Assembly (NCBI GenBank): GCA_946481465.1
Contig: CAMLOC010000108.1
Span: 1 to 8,654, forward strand
DNA: 8,654 bases
Source: an uncultured Shinella sp.
GTDB lineage: Bacteria > Pseudomonadota > Alphaproteobacteria > Rhizobiales > Rhizobiaceae
Direction of reading: 5' to 3'
The notes below the pieces were generated by a model. That model had not been told where the DNA came from. It was given only the letters and a program-made list of their open reading frames with translations, and made no database searches. Below are positions 5,335 through 8,654 of this stretch, one piece after another (position 1 is the first letter of the stretch; each line of letters begins with the position of its first letter). A program made the position numbers and the translations under genes.

Positions 5335-6236
5335 GCTTGGATGAGTCGGTTTGCGACCAGGAACTGCCGCAAGATGGTCTGTTGCTCGGGCGAAAGCGGC
5401 CAGGCCGCGGGCGGGCGCGTCGGGCCGCAGTCGCATCCCATGGCGGCAAGCGCGGCTTTCACGCCGGTGACGTTGGTCCCGTTCATTTCCATGGCGCGCA
5501 CCGCCTCGAAGGGCGCCATGTCGGCGATCAGGCCGCGCGCGGCGGCATAGTCGCCCGCTTCCAGCGCCGCATGGATGGCGACGGAGCGCTCCGGCCAGAT
5601 ATTGATGAGGCCGGAGGTGAAACCCCGTGCGCCGACGGCATAGAGCGCCGGCGCCCAGACCTCGGCGAGCCCGCCGACCCAGAGGATGCCGGGATCGCAA
5701 GCCGCGATCGCCTCGGCGAGCTTCAGCGGGTTCGGCGTCGCCCACTTCACCCCGATGACGCCGGGCACGGCGCAGAGCCGGGCGATGGCCGCCGTGCCGA
5801 TGGCGTCGTTGCGCAGGTACAGCACCAGGGGCAGTCCCCCGGCGGCCTCCGCCACCCGCTCGACGTAATCCACCACGCCGCGCGGGGCGGCGAAGGGATC
5901 GGGCGGCTGATGCACCATGAGGCCCGCTGCGCCGGCGCGGCTGGCCGCCGCCGCCAGCCGGCAGGCGTCCTTGACCGACCGCCCCACGCCGGCGACCACC
6001 GGCGCGCGGCCGTCGACGAGACCGCAGACCGCAGCGATCATCGCCTCGGCCTCGTCGACGGTCAGGGCGTAGAACTCGCCGGTATTGCCGTTCACCACGG
6101 GCACATGCAGGCCCGCGGCAAGCGCCCGGTCGAGGATCGGGCGCAGGCGATCCGGCGCGATCCGATCCTCGGCGTCGAACGGCGTGACGAGAATGCCCGA
6201 AATGCCGCCCAGCGCCTGCCTCAGATCGCCCGCCAT
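5331..6236 (-). CDS. DapA (dihydrodipicolinate synthase) family lyase/aldolase, substrate unknown
   Basis: This is a 301-residue class I aldolase-fold enzyme, expected as a (beta/alpha)8 barrel. Residues 14-21 (GILVTPFD), GNTGEFYALTVDE (50-62), LVLY with Y140, and GVKWATPNP with the Schiff-base lysine K164 cover the family active site. The canonical GTTGE threonine pair is N51-T52 here, and the usual YN after the catalytic tyrosine is YLRND, so it is neither a typical DHDPS nor KdgD. The start overlaps the kdgD stop as TGATG (6238-6234). An adjoining GTG at 6239 would give a 4-nt overlap and one extra residue. There is no ribosome binding site of its own, so translational coupling is likely. 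It shares a TPFDAEDR-x-AP stretch with the upstream KdgD and may be an old tandem duplicate. It may cleave or dehydrate another 2-keto-3-deoxy sugar acid. Confidence 0.85.
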   Translation of the reverse strand: MAGDLRQALGGISGILVTPFDAEDRIAPDRLRPILDRALAAGLHVPVVNGNTGEFYALTVDEAEAMIAAVCGLVDGRAPVVAGVGRSVKDACRLAAAASRAGAAGLMVHQPPDPFAAPRGVVDYVERVAEAAGGLPLVLYLRNDAIGTAAIARLCAVPGVIGVKWATPNPLKLAEAIAACDPGILWVGGLAEVWAPALYAVGARGFTSGLINIWPERSVAIHAALEAGDYAAARGLIADMAPFEAVRAMEMNGTNVTGVKAALAAMGCDCGPTRPPAAWPLSPEQQTILRQFLVANRLIQA

Positions 6237-7141
6237 CACTGTGCGGACGCGATGAGGTTGCGCATCATTTCGATCTCTTCCTCGGAAAGGTCCGTCAGCG
6301 GCGCGCGCACCGGGCCGGCGTCGAAGCCGCGCAGGCGCACGCCGGCCTTGACGGCGGAGACGGCATAGCCGCTCTTGCGGTCGCGGATCTTCGCGAAGGG
6401 ATAGTAGAAGTCGCGCAGCATCTGCTCGCAGGTCGCATCGTCGCCGGCAAGGAAGGCGCCGTGGAACTTCAGCGCCGTCTCGGGGACGAAGTTGAAGACC
6501 GCCGAGGAATAGGTCGGCATGCCGGCGCCGCGATAGGCCTGGGCGAAGAGTTCATGCGTCGGCATGCCGCCGATATAGGACAGGCGGTCGCCGAGCATCA
6601 CCGTCACGCGCCGCACGGTGTCGATATCGCCCGTGCCGTCCTTGAAGCCGATGAGGTTGGGGCACTCCTCGGCCAGTTTCGCCAGCTGCTCGGCGGAAAC
6701 GCGGGCCTGACCGCGGTTGTAGACGATGACGGCCATGTTCGTCGCCTTGCACACGGCGCGGATGCGGGCCGCGATGCCTTCCGGCGGCGCTTCGGTGAGG
6801 TAGTGCGGCAGGAGCAGGATACCGTCGCCGCCCGCCGCCTCGATGTCGCGCGCCAGGTCGCAGGCAATACGCGTGCCGTAGCCGCAGCCGGCGATGACGG
6901 GCGCATCGCCCGCCACCGCACGCGCCGTCTTCACGACCTCGACCACCTCGCCCGGCGTCAGCGAGAAGAGTTCGCCGGTTCCGCCCGCCACGATGAGGCC
7001 GGCCACCGGATAGGAAGAGAGCCATTCGAGATGGGCGGCGAAGGGCTTCGGCGCGAAACGGTCCTCGGCATCGAAGGGGGTGACCGGGAAGGACAGGAGG
7101 CCGTTGCGGATGATCTCGCGCAGGTCGGTCGGGTGGATCAT
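6236..7141 (-). CDS. kdgD: 5-dehydro-4-deoxyglucarate dehydratase
   Basis: This is a 301-residue DapA-family enzyme, close to the usual KdgD length. ATG 7141 is chosen because GAGGAG (7153-7148) lies 6 nt upstream; the frame runs further upstream to 7327, but that part is low in family similarity. Key residues are the GGTGELFSLT loop (53-62), the catalytic Y141 in VIVYNRGQ (138-145) and the Schiff-base K167 in NLIGFKDGTGDID (162-174). YNR and FKDGTGD are typical of KdgD as I know the family. KdgD converts 5-dehydro-4-deoxy-D-glucarate to 2,5-dioxopentanoate (alpha-ketoglutarate semialdehyde), water and CO2 in the cytoplasm. The product is oxidised to 2-oxoglutarate by a semialdehyde dehydrogenase not seen here. 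The galactarate/talarate-type dehydratase two genes upstream would supply exactly this substrate. Confidence 0.93.
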   Translation of the reverse strand: MIHPTDLREIIRNGLLSFPVTPFDAEDRFAPKPFAAHLEWLSSYPVAGLIVAGGTGELFSLTPGEVVEVVKTARAVAGDAPVIAGCGYGTRIACDLARDIEAAGGDGILLLPHYLTEAPPEGIAARIRAVCKATNMAVIVYNRGQARVSAEQLAKLAEECPNLIGFKDGTGDIDTVRRVTVMLGDRLSYIGGMPTHELFAQAYRGAGMPTYSSAVFNFVPETALKFHGAFLAGDDATCEQMLRDFYYPFAKIRDRKSGYAVSAVKAGVRLRGFDAGPVRAPLTDLSEEEIEMMRNLIASAQ

Positions 7142-7165
7142 GATGTTCTCCTCAAGTTCGGTTGC

Positions 7166-7261
7166 GCCGGTTTTCCGGCAGAAGCGCGGCGGGACATTCT
7201 GGTGAGGACGGGCATCGCCGGGCGCACGCGTCCTCCCGGCCGGAACGGGACGTCCCGGCCG
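7166..7261 (-). other. Structured intercistronic region upstream of kdgD
   Basis: The 154-nt gap between the RraA-like gene and kdgD (7142-7295) is long for this compact cluster. It contains GCCGG-tttt-CCGGC (7166-7179), 12 nt from the kdgD ribosome binding site, and CGGCCGG/CCGGCCG (7237-7243 with 7255-7261), whose loop overlaps the palindrome GGGACGTCCC (7247-7256). I see no open frame with a ribosome binding site and no convincing promoter here. It may act in mRNA processing, stability or control of kdgD translation. Confidence 0.4.
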
Positions 7262-7284
7262 TGCAATGGCTTCGGTGCCGTGGT

Positions 7285-7315
7285 GGGCGGCGGGCCTAGC
7301 GGCCGTTCGCCGCCC
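7285..7315 (-). other. Bipartite hairpin spanning the RraA-like stop codon
   Basis: GGGCGGCG (7285-7292) pairs with CGCCGCCC (7308-7315). Inside that loop GGCC (7293-7296) pairs with GGCC (7301-7304), leaving TAGC as apical loop and a 3-nt bulge. The stop codon of the RraA-like gene (7298-7296) is inside the structure. No U-tract follows on the minus strand, so it looks like a stabilising or attenuating element rather than a complete terminator. Confidence 0.45.
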
Positions 7316-8006
7316 GCCATTCGGCAAAGAGCGAAAGGTTGGCCTCGTCGGTCGCCGGGTAGAGCCCGATGATCGTGTGCCCCGCCTTCACCCGCTCGAC
7401 GACGAAATCCTCGTAGGCGGTCATCTCGACGGCCTCGTCTGCGATCTCGTCGGCAATCTCCGCGGGAATGATGATGACGCTGTCGTCGTCGCCCACCACC
7501 ACGTCGCCGGGGAAGACCGCGACGTCGCCGCAGCCGATCGGCACGTTGATGTCGATCGCCTCGTGCAGCGTCAGGTTCGTCGGGCTGGAGGGGCGGTTGT
7601 GGTAGGCGGGAATGTCGAGCTCGCCGATCACCATGGAATCGCGGAAGCCGCCGTCGGTGACCACCCCTGCCCCGCCGCGGGCCATCAGCCGCGTGATCAG
7701 GATATCGCCGGCCGAGGCCGCGCGCGGGTCCTTGCGGCTGTCCATGACGAGCACATGCCCTTCGGGGCAGGTCTCGATGGCGAGGCGCTGCGGGTGCTTC
7801 GGATCGCGGAAGACGGACATCGGGTTGCGGTCCTCGCGTGCCGGCATGTAGCGCAGCGTGAAGGCCGGGCCCACCATGTTGCGCCCCTTCGCGCGGACGG
7901 GACGCACATCCTGGATCGTCTGGTTCCTGAGGCCGCGCTTGTAGAGCGCCGAGCAGAGCGTGGCGACGGAAACGCCCCGCAGCTTTTCACGGGTTTCGGG
8001 TTTCAT
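7296..8006 (-). CDS. RraA / HMG-CHA aldolase family protein (putative 2-oxoacid aldolase or decarboxylase)
   Basis: This is a 236-residue protein. ATG 8006 follows GAGGAGG (8017-8011) by 4 nt; this ribosome binding site overlaps the TGA of the preceding gene. The fold family includes RraA (RNase E inhibitor), 4-hydroxy-4-methyl-2-oxoglutarate/4-carboxy-4-hydroxy-2-oxoadipate aldolases and oxaloacetate decarboxylases. Catalytic members need a metal-binding D/E-X20-R-D motif. Here D101 in SAGDILITR and R122-D123 in DGGFRDS are exactly 20 residues apart, so an enzymatic role is more likely than RNase regulation. Other family-like parts are VSVATLCSALYKRGLRN (12-28), GRNMVGPAFTLRY (41-53) and GDVVVGDDDSVIIIP (about 169-183). 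In an operon making 5-dehydro-4-deoxyglucarate, aldol cleavage to pyruvate plus tartronate semialdehyde is an attractive but untested role. Confidence 0.87.
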   Translation of the reverse strand: MKPETREKLRGVSVATLCSALYKRGLRNQTIQDVRPVRAKGRNMVGPAFTLRYMPAREDRNPMSVFRDPKHPQRLAIETCPEGHVLVMDSRKDPRAASAGDILITRLMARGGAGVVTDGGFRDSMVIGELDIPAYHNRPSSPTNLTLHEAIDINVPIGCGDVAVFPGDVVVGDDDSVIIIPAEIADEIADEAVEMTAYEDFVVERVKAGHTIIGLYPATDEANLSLFAEWRAANGR

Positions 8007-8015
8007 CTGTCCTCC

Positions 8016-8654
8016 TCAATCGCCGAAGCGGCGGGTTTCAACGGTCCAGTCGCGCGCCTTGCCGGTGAGGCTGCAGCCGAGGCCCGGCCGCGGCGGCACG
8101 ATCATCCGCCCGTCCCGGATCTCCAGCTCCTCGTTGAAGAGCGGGGCGAGCCAGTCGAAATGCTCCACCCAGGGCTCGTGCGCATAGGCGGCGGCGAGGT
8201 GCAGGTGGATCTCCATCGCGAAATGCGGCGCAAGGCGCATGCGCTTGGCCTCGGCCTGGGTGCAGATGCGCAGGAACGGCGTGATGCCGCCGACCCGCGG
8301 CGCATCCGGCTGGATGAAATCGACGGCATCCGCCCGGATCAGCGCCATGTGCTCGTCGGCGCTCGCCAGCATCTCGCCGGTGGCGATGGGCGTCGCCAGC
8401 TCGCGGGCCAGCGCCGCATGCCCCTCGGCGTCATAGGCATCCAGCGGCTCCTCGATCCATTCGAGGTTGAGCGGCTCGACCAGCCGGCCGAAACGCAGCG
8501 CCGTCGTGCGGTCCCATTGCTGGTTGGCGTCGACCATCAGCGGGGCGCGGCCGGCAAGATGGCTGGTGACCGCATCGAGGCGCCTCAGGTCCTCCATCGG
8601 GTCGGGCTGGCCGACCTTGATCTTGATACCCCCGATGCCGGCGGCAAGCGACCG
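8016..8654 (-). CDS. Enolase-superfamily dehydratase, L-talarate/galactarate dehydratase-like, C-terminal part
   Basis: The last 212 residues of a gene that enters from the right edge. All visible catalytic residues of the mandelate racemase subgroup are present with the same spacing as in mandelate racemase. In fragment numbering they are K11-I-K13, metal ligands D42 (MVDANQQW), E68 (WIEEPLDAYD) and E94 (IATGE), then D117 (DFIQPDAPRVGG), H144 (LAPHFAMEIH) and E164 (WVEHF). These correspond to K164/K166, D195, E221, E247, D270, H297 and E317. The stretches VDANQQWDR, IEEPLDAYDAEGH, QPDAPRVGGI and APHFAMEIHLHLAAAY closely resemble Salmonella L-talarate/galactarate dehydratase as I remember it. 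That enzyme dehydrates galactarate or L-talarate to 5-dehydro-4-deoxyglucarate, the substrate of KdgD two genes downstream. The RraA-like gene starts 9 nt after its stop. A glucarate or related aldarate specificity cannot be excluded. Confidence 0.88.
   Translation of the reverse strand, partial: RSLAAGIGGIKIKVGQPDPMEDLRRLDAVTSHLAGRAPLMVDANQQWDRTTALRFGRLVEPLNLEWIEEPLDAYDAEGHAALARELATPIATGEMLASADEHMALIRADAVDFIQPDAPRVGGITPFLRICTQAEAKRMRLAPHFAMEIHLHLAAAYAHEPWVEHFDWLAPLFNEELEIRDGRMIVPPRPGLGCSLTGKARDWTVETRRFGD

Noticed and set aside
5337..6368. A 343-codon open frame on the plus strand.
   Set aside because: It is antisense to the DapA-like gene and the end of kdgD, both of which have clear catalytic motifs on the minus strand.
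7142..7327. N-terminal extension of kdgD by 62 residues.
   Set aside because: The extension is Pro/Arg-rich and unlike the family. ATG 7141 has a good ribosome binding site and gives normal KdgD length.
1..8654. Mobile elements, CRISPR arrays, tRNA genes or phage remnants.
   Set aside because: No regularly spaced repeats, transposase or integrase motifs, terminal inverted repeats or tRNA-like cloverleaf were seen in reading both strands.

Overview
The window is a dense, GC-rich (by eye about two-thirds G+C) stretch of a bacterial chromosome or large replicon. The protein sequences look alphaproteobacterial, most likely Rhizobiaceae (Ensifer/Shinella/Agrobacterium type). This rests on recognising protein styles such as the GreA/GreB-like N-terminus and the TTGAC-type promoters, not on a search. 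There are no tRNA or rRNA genes, no transposase and no CRISPR array.

Left part (1-2540). On the minus strand, a small secreted Met/His/Cys-containing protein (312-662) is followed by the N-terminus of a Tat-exported multicopper oxidase (1-241), which looks like a copper-handling pair. Divergent from these, an overlapping gene pair (871-1245 and 1238-1936) encodes a CidA/LrgA-type and a CidB/LrgB-type membrane protein. The second gene runs tail-to-tail, 4 nt apart, into a minus-strand GreA/GreB-like factor (1941-2423). That gene has its own candidate sigma70 promoter, and its coiled-coil tip appears to lack the acidic pair of true Gre factors.

Right part (2541-8654), all on the minus strand and read from right to left: a 5'-truncated enolase-superfamily dehydratase that closely resembles L-talarate/galactarate dehydratase; an RraA/HMG-aldolase-like protein with an intact D-X20-R-D metal motif; KdgD (5-dehydro-4-deoxyglucarate dehydratase); a second DapA-family protein translationally coupled to it; a family 5 ABC-transporter solute-binding protein; and an Ldh-family NAD(P)-dependent oxidoreductase. 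Together they read as an aldarate (galactarate/L-talarate/glucarate-type) catabolic cluster. The dehydratase would make 5-dehydro-4-deoxyglucarate, and KdgD would dehydrate and decarboxylate it to 2,5-dioxopentanoate. The RraA-like protein, the second DapA-like protein and the Ldh-family enzyme are unexplained side or parallel steps. The semialdehyde dehydrogenase, the permease and ATPase subunits and a regulator are not in the window.

The cluster has notable RNA-level structure: perfect hairpins just before and just after the solute-binding-protein gene, a 154-nt structured gap between the RraA-like and kdgD genes, and a candidate internal promoter whose -35 box overlaps the stop codon of the DapA-like gene. 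I see no wholly novel system. The best leads are the double-exit aldarate pathway suggested by the RraA-like and DapA-like genes, and the post-transcriptional architecture around the transporter gene.
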